Positions 1-5,922 of a stretch of DNA of 6,970 nt are shown here, one piece after another. The notes beneath the pieces are model-generated. The model was not told where the DNA came from and did not search any database. It saw only the letters and a program-made list of their open reading frames with translations. The DNA is taken from positions 1 to 6,970 of the forward strand of contig JASHRZ010000746.1 in the NCBI GenBank assembly GCA_030037055.1. Reading direction: 5' to 3'. Numbering within the stretch: position 1 is the first letter of the stretch; each line of letters starts with the position of its first letter. Origin of the DNA: Alphaproteobacteria bacterium. GTDB taxonomy: Bacteria; Pseudomonadota; Alphaproteobacteria; ATCC43930; CGMCC-115725. The position numbers and the translations under genes are program-made.

Positions 1-449
1 GCGGTCCTGCGGAGCGCTCCTCTAAGGAAGAGGTGAGGTCGATTCGGGCATCATCGGCCGATGCCGTTCTCAATGCTTGTTCTGAGGAGTGCGCGAAACG
101 TCGATGCGGCGAATACGCGCGCTGGAGCTGTCTCCTTCAGACGGAATCGTTAGTGGACCGCTGTCCCTCTCCCCGCGCAAGCGGCGATCGGCGTCACGCA
201 TCTCATGGGAGGCCGCTTGGGCGCTGCCAGATCAGTGAGCACCAAAGTGCAGAGCGAACGGGTGGTCCGCTGCGCGCGCCGGGTTAGGACAGCGTCGTCA
301 CATCTTTCCCCTGGAGCCTTGGCGGCGGGCGGAGCGATGTCCTGCGCCGGGCTTCGGCGCACTCTCCGTCACCGGCGCAGATCGATTTTTGTCGCCGGTG
401 TACACCGATGACGTAGGGCCTGAGATGGGCCAAGGCCGGCGAGGAGAGA
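1..449. other. Intergenic stretch without a supported gene
   Basis: I see no gene here. Open frames exist on both strands, for example one open from the left edge to base 287 on the plus strand and one from 362 to 150 on the minus strand. Their translations are rich in Arg, Ser and Cys, show no family resemblance and lack the G/C third-position bias of the neighbouring genes. Fragments such as CCCTCTCCCC followed by a CCGC/GCGG mini-stem (173-184) and TCTGAGGAG (81-89) resemble pieces of the palindromic repeats common in alphaproteobacterial intergenic DNA, but they are too degenerate to name. The left edge could contain the end of a gene lying outside the window: the three plus frames meet stops at 23-25, at 34-36 and after 280. 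No tRNA-like fold is seen. Confidence 0.6.
343..407. repeat. Cluster of three palindromes (hairpin or operator candidate)
   Basis: Three inverted repeats sit within 65 bases. TGCGCCG (343-349) pairs with CGGCGCA (355-361) across a 5-nt loop. CACCGGCG (370-377) pairs perfectly with CGCCGGTG (393-400) across a 15-nt loop containing ATCGAT and a T5 run. CGGTGTACACCG (396-407) is a perfect 12-bp palindrome that shares five bases with the right arm of the second hairpin, so those two structures cannot form together. No hairpin is followed by a T-run on either strand, so this is not a standard intrinsic terminator. It could still act as a 3' structure for the minus-strand operon, which ends 200 nt away, or as a regulator site ahead of the small plus-strand ORF. 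The inverted repeats are seen directly; any role is inferred. Confidence 0.5.
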
Positions 450-455
450 GTGCCC

Positions 456-605
456 GTGAACGCCGCGGCGCGAAGCGTCGAGGCCGCGATCGCCGGAGAG
501 GCGATCGAGCGGCGCGAGAATGCGGCGCTGCTGGTTGTGCGCGCGAAAGTGCGCGGCGGGGAAGGCTCCTGGCGGCTGGGTCCGGCTCATCGGGATTTGC
601 GCTAA
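456..605 (+). CDS. Possible small protein, 49 aa, unrecognised
   Basis: This GTG-initiated ORF encodes 49 residues and ends in TAA. GAGGAG at 441-446 lies 9 nt before the GTG, an ideal Shine-Dalgarno spacing; the alternative in-frame GTG at 450 would sit only 3 nt from it. An in-frame TAG at 414-416 rules out a longer version starting further upstream. About 39 of the 49 sense codons end in G or C, as expected for a real gene in this genome. The N-terminal half is Ala/Glu/Arg-rich and looks helical (AARSVEAAIAGEAIERRENA). A short strand-like LLVVRAKV and a basic tail ending GPAHRDLR follow. There is no signal peptide or membrane segment. Its stop interlocks with that of the convergent MmcQ/YjbR gene. 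I recognise no family. It may be a chance ORF or a remnant of a larger gene. Confidence 0.4.
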   Translation: MNAAARSVEAAIAGEAIERRENAALLVVRAKVRGGEGSWRLGPAHRDLR

Positions 606-952
606 CCGATCCGCGCCGCCAGGCGCTTGGGCGCGGTGAGGCGATAGCTGCGCTTCACCACCACCGCTACTTCGAGCCAGTCGACGCCGCGGTCGAGCCA
701 CATGCCGATCCAGCCCTTGGGACCGACATAAGGCGGCACGAAGAAGCGGGCGGGATCGGCTTCGACGAGATGCGTCTGATTGCCCGGCGGCGCCTTGCAC
801 CACAGCGCCGGCCTGCCGTCGCCGTCATCGGCGATGTGCATGGCGAAGATCCGGTCGCGCACGCGGAAGGTCTTCTCCTCCCAGGTCTCACGCTCCTCTG
901 CCTCGGGGAGATCGAGGCAGATGCCGCGCAGCCGGTCGAGACCGCGCCTCAC
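602..952 (-). CDS. MmcQ/YjbR family protein
   Basis: The 116-residue product matches the MmcQ/YjbR family, small single-domain proteins with a CyaY-like fold often described as DNA-binding, whose cellular role is not established. Visible family features are LPEAEE (15-20), a FRVRDRIFAM strand (29-38), WCKAPPG (51-57), the PYVGPKGWIG core (74-83) and a C-terminal SYRLTAPKRLAA segment (102-113). The length is normal for the family. The start is GTG at 952-950, which overlaps the holA stop as GTGA. No good Shine-Dalgarno sequence precedes it, so translation probably depends on ribosomes finishing holA. The same frame stays open far upstream, to about 2449, but that part is an Arg-rich shadow of holA and lptE and not protein sequence of this gene. 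It is the last gene of the operon. Family assignment is firm; function is not. Confidence 0.88.
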   Translation of the reverse strand: MRRGLDRLRGICLDLPEAEERETWEEKTFRVRDRIFAMHIADDGDGRPALWCKAPPGNQTHLVEADPARFFVPPYVGPKGWIGMWLDRGVDWLEVAVVVKRSYRLTAPKRLAARIG

Positions 953-1980
953 GATCGCCGCGCCGCCGCGCCGCGGGCGATGCGGAGCAGCGCATCGCGG
1001 CACACCGCCTCGGGCGGCAGGCCGGTGCGCTTGGCGTTGAGCTCGGCCTGCAGCAGCAGCTCCAGCGCCTGGCGCGCGCGCCGCTCGGGCCAGAGGCGAA
1101 GCTGGCGGCGGAAGCGGTCCTGCAGCTTGAAGAACAGCGGCGGGCGCAGGCTCTTCAGCGTCTCCTCCTCGCTCATGCCGGCTGCGAGCCGCGCCTGGGC
1201 GAGATGCAGGCGGTGGAAATGCCGCATGAGCGCGCGCAACAGCGAGACCGGCATCTCGCCTTCCTGAAAGGCGCGCGTGAGCGCGCGCTCGAGCGCCGCC
1301 GCGTCGCCCTCGGCGGCGGCGAAGACGGCGTCCTCGACGCCGAGCGGGGCGCTGTCGCCGACCACGGCCGCAGCCTCCGCGAGCCCGACCTTGCCGTTGT
1401 CGCCGACGAAGAGCGCGAGCTTCTCCAGCTCGCGCCGGCTCAGCATGCGGTCGCCGCCGAGATGCTCGGCGAGATAAGCCAATGCCTCGCCGGCAACCAC
1501 GATGCCGCGCGCGCCAAGCACCTCGCGCGCGAGCTCCTCGAGCGCGCGGCGATCGTCGCCGTAGCAGGCGATGGCGGCGGCGTTGCCGGCGCTCTCGAAG
1601 GCGCGGCGCAGGCTCGAACGCTGAGGGAGTTCGGCGGCCTCGACCACGGTGACGCTGTCGCCCGGCGGCGGGTCCGCGAGAAAGCGCTCGAACAGCGTGC
1701 CGATGCCGTCGCCCGCCTCGCGCACGCGCAGCAGCCTTCGCCCGCCGGTGAGCGACAGCGCCGCGGCTTCGTCGTTGAGCCGCGCCGGATCGGCGGCGAG
1801 GTCGGCGGCGGCGAGATCGCTGACGCGGAAGGCATCTCCGAGATCGCCGGCGACCGCCAGCGCCAGGCGGTCGGCGCGCTCGCGCACCAGCCCGGCATCG
1901 GCGCCGTAGAAGAGAGCGGCGCGGATCGCGGCGTCGGGCTTGGCGAGGAAGGCGGCGAGGCGGGCCGGCGGCAGCTTCAC
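949..1980 (-). CDS. holA: DNA polymerase III subunit delta
   Basis: The 343-residue protein is the delta subunit of the DNA polymerase III clamp loader, which binds and opens the beta sliding clamp during replication. The N-terminus reads as a typical alphaproteobacterial HolA, with an IRAALFYGADAGLVRERA segment (19-36) standing where the degenerate nucleotide-binding region of the AAA+ fold begins. The helical C-terminal collar domain shows LRPPLFFK (278-285) and the conserved KRTGLP (317-322) followed by a final RDALLRIAR helix. Length agrees with the family. The start is GTG at 1980-1978, six bases after the lptE stop; AGGGG inside the end of lptE can serve as a Shine-Dalgarno sequence. 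Its TGA stop overlaps the GTG start of the MmcQ/YjbR gene. The lptE-holA pairing supports the call. Confidence 0.93.
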   Translation of the reverse strand: MKLPPARLAAFLAKPDAAIRAALFYGADAGLVRERADRLALAVAGDLGDAFRVSDLAAADLAADPARLNDEAAALSLTGGRRLLRVREAGDGIGTLFERFLADPPPGDSVTVVEAAELPQRSSLRRAFESAGNAAAIACYGDDRRALEELAREVLGARGIVVAGEALAYLAEHLGGDRMLSRRELEKLALFVGDNGKVGLAEAAAVVGDSAPLGVEDAVFAAAEGDAAALERALTRAFQEGEMPVSLLRALMRHFHRLHLAQARLAAGMSEEETLKSLRPPLFFKLQDRFRRQLRLWPERRARQALELLLQAELNAKRTGLPPEAVCRDALLRIARGAAARRS

Positions 1981-1986
1981 GCGCGC

Positions 1987-2502
1987 TCAGCCCCTGCCCC
2001 GCCGCGGCTGTTCGCGCAGGAAGAGCGCGAGCCGCGTGCGGATTTCGGCCGTAAGGTCGCGCACGGTGCGCGTGCGCGCATCGTCCTCGGCGACCTGCGC
2101 GGCGTAAGCGTCGGTGAGGATGTTGAAGTAGGCGGTCGATTGGGTGCGCGAGGTATAGATCGTCTTGCTGGTGTCGATCTGCACGAGCGCCAGCGTGGCG
2201 TAGGCGTCGATGCGGCCGCTGGTCGAGGTAGCGTTGATCTGGATGCCGAGATCCACGCGGTTCATGGTCAGCGCGACGGTCAGCCGGTAGCGCGGGTCGA
2301 CGGCAAGCCCCTCCGGGTTGAGCGCCTCGCGCAGCGACAGCGCGAGTTGCTGGCCGACGCGGTTGGGGATCGGCGCCACGGCGATCGCCGCGAGCTCGGG
2401 CTCGTCGATCGCCATCTGCTCCTCGCTGTACATCGGATGGAAGCCGCAACCCGCGAGTGGCAGCATCAGCACTCCGAACAGCGCGCGTCTAGACCACGAC
2501 AT
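1987..2502 (-). CDS. lptE: LPS assembly lipoprotein LptE
   Basis: This 171-residue lipoprotein is LptE, the plug and partner of the outer-membrane translocon LptD that places lipopolysaccharide in the outer leaflet. The N-terminus has a basic n-region (SRRA), a hydrophobic stretch and the lipobox LAGC with Cys19 as the lipidation site, followed by GFHPMYSEE, the usual start of mature LptE. The middle alternates beta strands (LTVALTMNRVDLGIQI, YATLALVQI), then AYFNILTDAYAAQVAEDDA and a long C-terminal helix ending in a basic tail. This is the pattern of the alphaproteobacterial family. The ATG overlaps the leuS end by 14 nt; AGGA (2512-2509) lies 6 nt ahead of it, within leuS. Position directly between leuS and holA is typical. 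Sequence conservation in LptE is low, so context contributes to the call. Confidence 0.92.
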   Translation of the reverse strand: MSWSRRALFGVLMLPLAGCGFHPMYSEEQMAIDEPELAAIAVAPIPNRVGQQLALSLREALNPEGLAVDPRYRLTVALTMNRVDLGIQINATSTSGRIDAYATLALVQIDTSKTIYTSRTQSTAYFNILTDAYAAQVAEDDARTRTVRDLTAEIRTRLALFLREQPRRGRG

Positions 2503-5047
2503 TGACTATCCTGTTGGGCACGAGAATGATCTTGCGCGGCGTCTTGCCCTCCATCGCGCGCCGCACCGTCGGCTGCGCCAGCGCCGCCGTCTCGGCTTCC
2601 GTCCGCCCGGTGTCGCGCGGCAGCTCGATGGTGGCGCGCAGCTTGCCGTTGACCTGCACCGCGACGGTGACCGTGTCCTCGACGACGAGCGCAGGATCGG
2701 CGGCCGGCCAAGCCTCGTCGGCGAGCAGGCGGTCATGGCCAAGCGCCTGCCACAGCTCCTCCGCGAGATGCGGCATCATCGGTCCGATCAGCCGCACCGC
2801 CGTCTCGACGCCCTCGCGCATCACCGCGGCAGCGCCGGGGCCGTCCACCATCGCCTCCAGCAGATTGGTGAGCTCGCGCACGCGCGCTACGGCGCTGTTG
2901 AAGCGGAACTTCTCGATATGCTCGGTGACGGCGGCGGTCGTGCGGTGGATGGCGCGGCGCGCCTTCTCGGCTTCGGGCGCGAGCGGCGCCGGCATCGGCG
3001 CGCCGCGCGGCGCCATCTTCAACGGCGGCTCCGTCACTAGGCGGTGCAGGCGGTTGACGTAGCGCCATGCGCCCTCGATGCCGGCGTCGGTCCAGTCGAG
3101 GTCGCGCTCCGGCGGGCTGTCGGAGAGCAGATAGAGCCGCGCGGTGTCGGCGCCGTAGCCCTCGACGATCGCCTCGAGGCCGACCACGTTCTTCTTCGAC
3201 TTGCTCATCTTCTCCATGCGCCCGGCGGTGACCTTCCGGCCTTGCGCATCGACGAGATTGCCCGTGGCATCACGCCTGACCTCCTCGGGGAAGAGCCATT
3301 CGCCGTCGGCGGCCTGATAGGTCTCATGGCAGACCATGCCCTGGGTGAAGAGGCCGGCGAAGGGCTCTTTGTCGTCGAGATAGCCGCAGTCGCGGAGCGC
3401 GCGGCTGAAGAATCGCGAATAAAGCAGATGCAGGACGGCATGCTCAATGCCGCCGATATACTGGTCGACGGGCATCCAGTAATCGACGTCGCGTCGCTCG
3501 AACGCGCGCTCGGCGCGCGGCGAGCAGAAGCGGTAGAAATACCAGGCGCTTTCGACAAAGGTGTCGAAGGTGTCGGTCTCGCGCTCAGCCGCGGCGCCGC
3601 AGCCAGGGCAGGTGGTGTGTTTCCAGCTCGGGTGATGGTCGAGCGGATTGCCAGGCTGGTCGAACGTCACGTCCTCGGGCAGCAGCACCGGGAGGTCGCG
3701 CTCCGGCACTGGCATGATGCCGCAGCGCGCGCAATGGATCACCGGGATCGGGCAGCCCCAATAGCGCTGGCGCGACACGCCCCAATCGCGCAGGCGATAT
3801 TCGATGGTACCTTGCCCCGCGCCGACCTTCTCCAGCCGCTCGGTGATCGCGCGCTTGGCCTCGGCGACGCCAAGCCCGTCGAGGAAATCGGAATTGATCA
3901 TCGTGCCGTCCCCGGCATAGGCCTCGTTGCCGATCGTAAAGCGGGCGGCATCGACGCCCGGCGGCAACACCACCGCCTTGACGGGGAGGCGGTATTTCCG
4001 GGCGAAATCGAGGTCGCGCTGGTCATGCCCGGGGCAGCCGAAGATAGCGCCGCTACCGTATTCCATCAGCACGAAATTGGCGACGTAGAGCGGCAGCTCA
4101 GAGCCCTTGAGCAGGGGATGCAGCACCTTGACGCCGGTGTCGAAACCTTTTTTCTCCGCCGTCTCCAGCATCGCCTCCGACGTCCCCATGCGGTTGCACT
4201 CGGCAATGAACGCGGCGAGCGCGGGATTGGCTTGGGCGAGTTCCGAGGCCAGTGGGTGGTTGGGCGAGAGCGCGCAGAAGCTGGCGCCGAAGAGCGTGTC
4301 GGGACGCGTGGTGAAGATTTCGAGCCGCTCGGCGCGGCCGGCGAGGGCGAAGAAGATACGCGCGCCTTCCGAGCGGCCGATCCAGTTCTCCTGCATCACC
4401 AGCACGCGCTCGGGCCAGCGCTCGAGCGTCTTCAGCGTGTCCAGGAGATCGTCGGCATAGCGCGTGATGCGCAGGAACCATTGCGCCAGCAGCCGCTTCT
4501 CCACCAGCGCGCCCGAGCGCCAGCCGCGGCCGTCGATCACCTGCTCGTTGGCGAGCACGGTGTGCTCGGCCGGATCCCAATTGACCCAGGATTCCCGGCG
4601 ATAGGCGAGGCCGGCGGCGAGGAAGTCGAGGAACATCTTCTGCTCGTGCCGGTAATATCCGGGGTGGCAGGTGGCGATCTCGCGCGACCAGTCGTAGGAC
4701 AGCCCCATGCGCTTCAGCTGCTCGCGCATGACGGCAATGTTGGCATAGGTCCATTCGGCGGGATGCACCTTGCTCGCCATGGCGGCGTTCTCCGCCGGCA
4801 GGCCGAAGGCGTCCCAGCCCATGGGATGGAGCACGTTGTAGCCTTGCGCGCGCTTGAAGCGCGCGACCACGTCGCCCATCGTGTAGTTGCGGACATGCCC
4901 GACATGCAGCTTGCCCGAGGGATAGGGAAACATCTCCAGCACGTAGTATTTCGGCCGCGCCGGATCGGTCTTGACCGCAAAGGTCCCGCGCTCACGCCAG
5001 ATCCGCTGCCAGCGCGCCTCGGCTTCGGTGAAATTATAGCGCGCCAT
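2489..5047 (-). CDS. leuS: Leucyl-tRNA synthetase
   Basis: The 852-residue class I aminoacyl-tRNA synthetase charges tRNA-Leu in the cytoplasm. Features in order are: the HIGH signature as HVGH (48-51) within YPSGKLHVGHVRNY; the CP1 editing domain with TTRPD (246-250) and the GHDQRD motif whose Asp342 matches the editing aspartate of the family; a putative zinc-binding pair CARC (439-442) and CPGC (480-483); the ETDTFDTFVESAWY core; KMSKS (613-617); the anticodon-binding helical domain; and a C-terminal NGKLRATIELP domain. Length is close to the 860 residues of the E. coli enzyme and nothing is missing. The start MARYNFTEAEARWQRIW fits the family. AAGAGGG lies 13 nt upstream, rather far, and an out-of-frame ATG sits between. 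The gene follows DUF3576 by 49 nt and overlaps lptE by 14 nt. Confidence 0.98.
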   Translation of the reverse strand: MARYNFTEAEARWQRIWRERGTFAVKTDPARPKYYVLEMFPYPSGKLHVGHVRNYTMGDVVARFKRAQGYNVLHPMGWDAFGLPAENAAMASKVHPAEWTYANIAVMREQLKRMGLSYDWSREIATCHPGYYRHEQKMFLDFLAAGLAYRRESWVNWDPAEHTVLANEQVIDGRGWRSGALVEKRLLAQWFLRITRYADDLLDTLKTLERWPERVLVMQENWIGRSEGARIFFALAGRAERLEIFTTRPDTLFGASFCALSPNHPLASELAQANPALAAFIAECNRMGTSEAMLETAEKKGFDTGVKVLHPLLKGSELPLYVANFVLMEYGSGAIFGCPGHDQRDLDFARKYRLPVKAVVLPPGVDAARFTIGNEAYAGDGTMINSDFLDGLGVAEAKRAITERLEKVGAGQGTIEYRLRDWGVSRQRYWGCPIPVIHCARCGIMPVPERDLPVLLPEDVTFDQPGNPLDHHPSWKHTTCPGCGAAAERETDTFDTFVESAWYFYRFCSPRAERAFERRDVDYWMPVDQYIGGIEHAVLHLLYSRFFSRALRDCGYLDDKEPFAGLFTQGMVCHETYQAADGEWLFPEEVRRDATGNLVDAQGRKVTAGRMEKMSKSKKNVVGLEAIVEGYGADTARLYLLSDSPPERDLDWTDAGIEGAWRYVNRLHRLVTEPPLKMAPRGAPMPAPLAPEAEKARRAIHRTTAAVTEHIEKFRFNSAVARVRELTNLLEAMVDGPGAAAVMREGVETAVRLIGPMMPHLAEELWQALGHDRLLADEAWPAADPALVVEDTVTVAVQVNGKLRATIELPRDTGRTEAETAALAQPTVRRAMEGKTPRKIILVPNRIVNVVV

Positions 5048-5057
5048 CGCGCCGCAT
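5034..5057 (-). promoter_or_regulatory. Overlapping mini-ORF at the leuS start (tentative)
   Basis: An ATG 10 nt upstream of the leuS ATG opens a seven-codon frame (MRRDGAL) that runs through the leuS start and stops at TAA. The AAGAGGG Shine-Dalgarno candidate (5067-5061) is 3 nt from this ATG and 13 nt from the leuS ATG, so neither spacing is ideal. The last sense codon is CTA, a leucine codon normally rare in GC-rich genomes. The sequence is certain; translation of the mini-ORF and any control of leuS are inference and could be chance. Confidence 0.2.
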
Positions 5058-5096
5058 CCGCCCTCTTGCGGTCAAATCGGAACGCTGCGCCGGCGC

Positions 5097-5699
5097 CTAC
5101 TTGGTTGATGCCGTGCTCAGCCGCATCTGCCGCGCGCGCGTCAGGATGGCGTCCTCGATGTCGGTGCCGGTCTTCTGCTCGACCGGCGCATCCGCCCATT
5201 GCCCGCCGGGGTCGCGCTTCTGGCGGAAGACGGTGCAGCGCACGCCGTCGGCGCGCAGCTCGCGCCCGAGGATGAAGATGTTGACCTTGAAGCGCTCGTT
5301 GGGCGTCTCCGCCGGCGCGTACCAGTCGGTGATGATGACCCCGCCGAAAGGATCGGCCGAAGCCAGCGGCATGAAGGAGACGGTGTCGAGCGTGGCGCGC
5401 CACAGGTAGGAGTTGACGCCGACCCCGGGTGGGCCGGCATTCTCGTTGCTGCTGCCGTTGTCCTTCTTGTCGCCGAAGCCGAAGACGCCCTTGATCAGCG
5501 CAAAGCCGCTTTCGGAGCCCTCCTGGGTCTTCGGGTTGTAGCCGGTATAGGGATTGTATTTGGGGTCGGTGTGATAGGGGTCCTCGGCGCGCTGCACCGA
5601 ATCGGTATCGGTTTCCTTCGGCGCCGGGCCGCCGAACCAGCCACACCCGACAAGCAGAGTCGTCAGCAAGAGCACTGGCGCGATCTTTCCGCTGGACAT
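5097..5699 (-). CDS. DUF3576 family lipoprotein
   Basis: This 200-residue protein belongs to the DUF3576 family of Alphaproteobacteria, whose function is unknown. The N-terminus is a lipoprotein signal: Lys5, a hydrophobic core, and the lipobox LVGC with Cys19. The residue after the Cys is Gly, so retention at the inner membrane by an Asp+2 signal is not expected and outer-membrane sorting is likely. A low-complexity linker (about 25-90) has Tyr/Pro/Asn-rich NPYTGYNPKT and a Gly/Asn/Ser run. The conserved domain begins at VNSYLWRATLDTVSFMPLAS and continues with DPFGGVIITDWY, RFKVNIFILGRELRADGVRC and a C-terminal IEDAILTRARQMRL helix. GGAGGAG ends 5 nt before the ATG, the strongest ribosome site in the window. 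It is the first gene of the operon, divergent from yggS. It may work in the envelope, as lptE does, but that is inference. Confidence 0.92.
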   Translation of the reverse strand: MSSGKIAPVLLLTTLLVGCGWFGGPAPKETDTDSVQRAEDPYHTDPKYNPYTGYNPKTQEGSESGFALIKGVFGFGDKKDNGSSNENAGPPGVGVNSYLWRATLDTVSFMPLASADPFGGVIITDWYAPAETPNERFKVNIFILGRELRADGVRCTVFRQKRDPGGQWADAPVEQKTGTDIEDAILTRARQMRLSTASTK

Positions 5700-5704
5700 C
5701 GATT

Positions 5705-5738
5705 CTCCTCCACTGCCCCCGCTGGAGGTAGAGCCTCC
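5705..5738 (-). promoter_or_regulatory. DUF3576 ribosome site with possible sequestering hairpin
   Basis: Reading the minus strand, GGAGG (5738-5734), CCTCC (5728-5724) and GGAGG (5711-5707) follow one another before the ATG at 5699. The last GGAGG is the Shine-Dalgarno site. The middle CCTCC can pair either with the first copy (5-nt loop) or with the Shine-Dalgarno copy (12-nt loop), so the two stems exclude each other. That is the layout of a small translational on/off switch, but each stem is only 5 bp and the region is G-rich, so chance is a real alternative. Confidence 0.3.
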
Positions 5739-5753
5739 CCCGCGGACCGGCCG

Positions 5754-5782
5754 ATCCTACACCCTGGCCGTGGGAAATCCAA
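5754..5782 (-). promoter_or_regulatory. Candidate sigma-70-type promoter for the operon
   Basis: On the minus strand TTGGAT (5782-5777) and TAGGAT (5759-5754) are separated by exactly 17 nt. Each hexamer keeps the most important positions of TTGACA and TATAAT. The predicted start near 5747 would give a leader of roughly 50 nt before the DUF3576 ATG. This is the best promoter-like pair I found in the divergent region. No other promoter is evident inside the tightly packed operon, so it would serve all five genes. Confidence 0.35.
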
Positions 5783-5788
5783 ATCCCG

Positions 5789-5847
5789 AGCCGTCGGTTG
5801 CAGCCGTCGGCCATCAGCGGTCAGCCATCAGCGGTCAGCCATCAGCC
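5789..5847. repeat. Short tandem repeat, 13-14 bp units
   Basis: Four units and a partial fifth run head to tail: AGCCGTCGGTTGC (5789-5801), AGCCGTCGGCCATC (5802-5815), AGCGGTCAGCCATC (5816-5829), the same 14-mer again (5830-5843), then AGCC. Two units are identical and the older-looking ones grade into each other, as expected from stepwise duplication. It lies in the divergent spacer between the DUF3576 operon and yggS. The tandem order is seen directly; its role, if any, is unknown. Confidence 0.8.
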
Positions 5848-5914
5848 GGCCGAGCCCGATCCGTCCGGCTCGGTCGATGGCGCTCGACACCCCCTGCTGG
5901 CAGCTGATAGCTGA
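5835..5914. repeat. Inverted repeat linking the tandem array to the yggS start
   Basis: TCAGCCATCAGC (5835-5846, in the tandem array) is complementary at 11 of 12 positions to GCTGATAGCTGA (5903-5914). The right arm is itself a double GCTGATA (5903-5916). The loop holds a further perfect 7-bp stem, CCGAGCC (5850-5856) with GGCTCGG (5867-5873). The whole could fold as a long cruciform or RNA hairpin directly ahead of the yggS GTG. There is no T-run, so it does not look like an intrinsic terminator. GCTGATRGCTGA-type runs are, as I recall, seen in other alphaproteobacterial spacers, so this may be a repeat family rather than a local regulator. Confidence 0.6.
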
Positions 5915-5922
5915 TAGCTACT

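Noticed and set aside
33..287. Plus-strand frame of 84 codons with AAGGAAGAG just before a GTG
   Set aside because: The frame is open to the left edge, composition is rich in Cys, Ser and Arg, third-position bias is poor and no family is recognisable.
370..400. Intrinsic terminator for the operon
   Set aside because: The stem is strong, but the only T-run on the plus strand is in the loop and nothing T-rich follows on either strand.
389..1267. Plus-strand frame of 292 codons
   Set aside because: Overlaps MmcQ/YjbR and holA antisense, Arg-rich with no motif; the better plus-strand candidate in its first part is the 456-605 frame, which has a ribosome site.
602..2449. Single minus-strand frame of 615 codons that could suggest a large fusion protein ending in MmcQ/YjbR
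   Set aside because: Only the last 116 residues resemble a protein family. The rest is an Arg/Ala-rich shadow of holA and lptE in another frame, and GTG 952 overlapping the holA stop is the natural start.
1204..2505. Plus-strand frame of 433 codons antisense to holA and lptE
   Set aside because: Both genes on the other strand are well supported by family features and coupling; this frame shows none.
5087..5096. GCGCCGGCGC palindrome right after the DUF3576 stop
   Set aside because: It is self-complementary without a loop and such GC palindromes are expected by chance at this base composition.
3044..5275. Plus-strand open frame of 743 codons antisense to leuS
   Set aside because: leuS is certain on the other strand; long antisense frames arise from G/C-biased third positions. 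The translation shows no domain and is rich in Ala, Arg, Gly and His.
5806..5847. CRISPR-like array
   Set aside because: Units of 13-14 bp are contiguous without spacers, so this is a simple tandem repeat.
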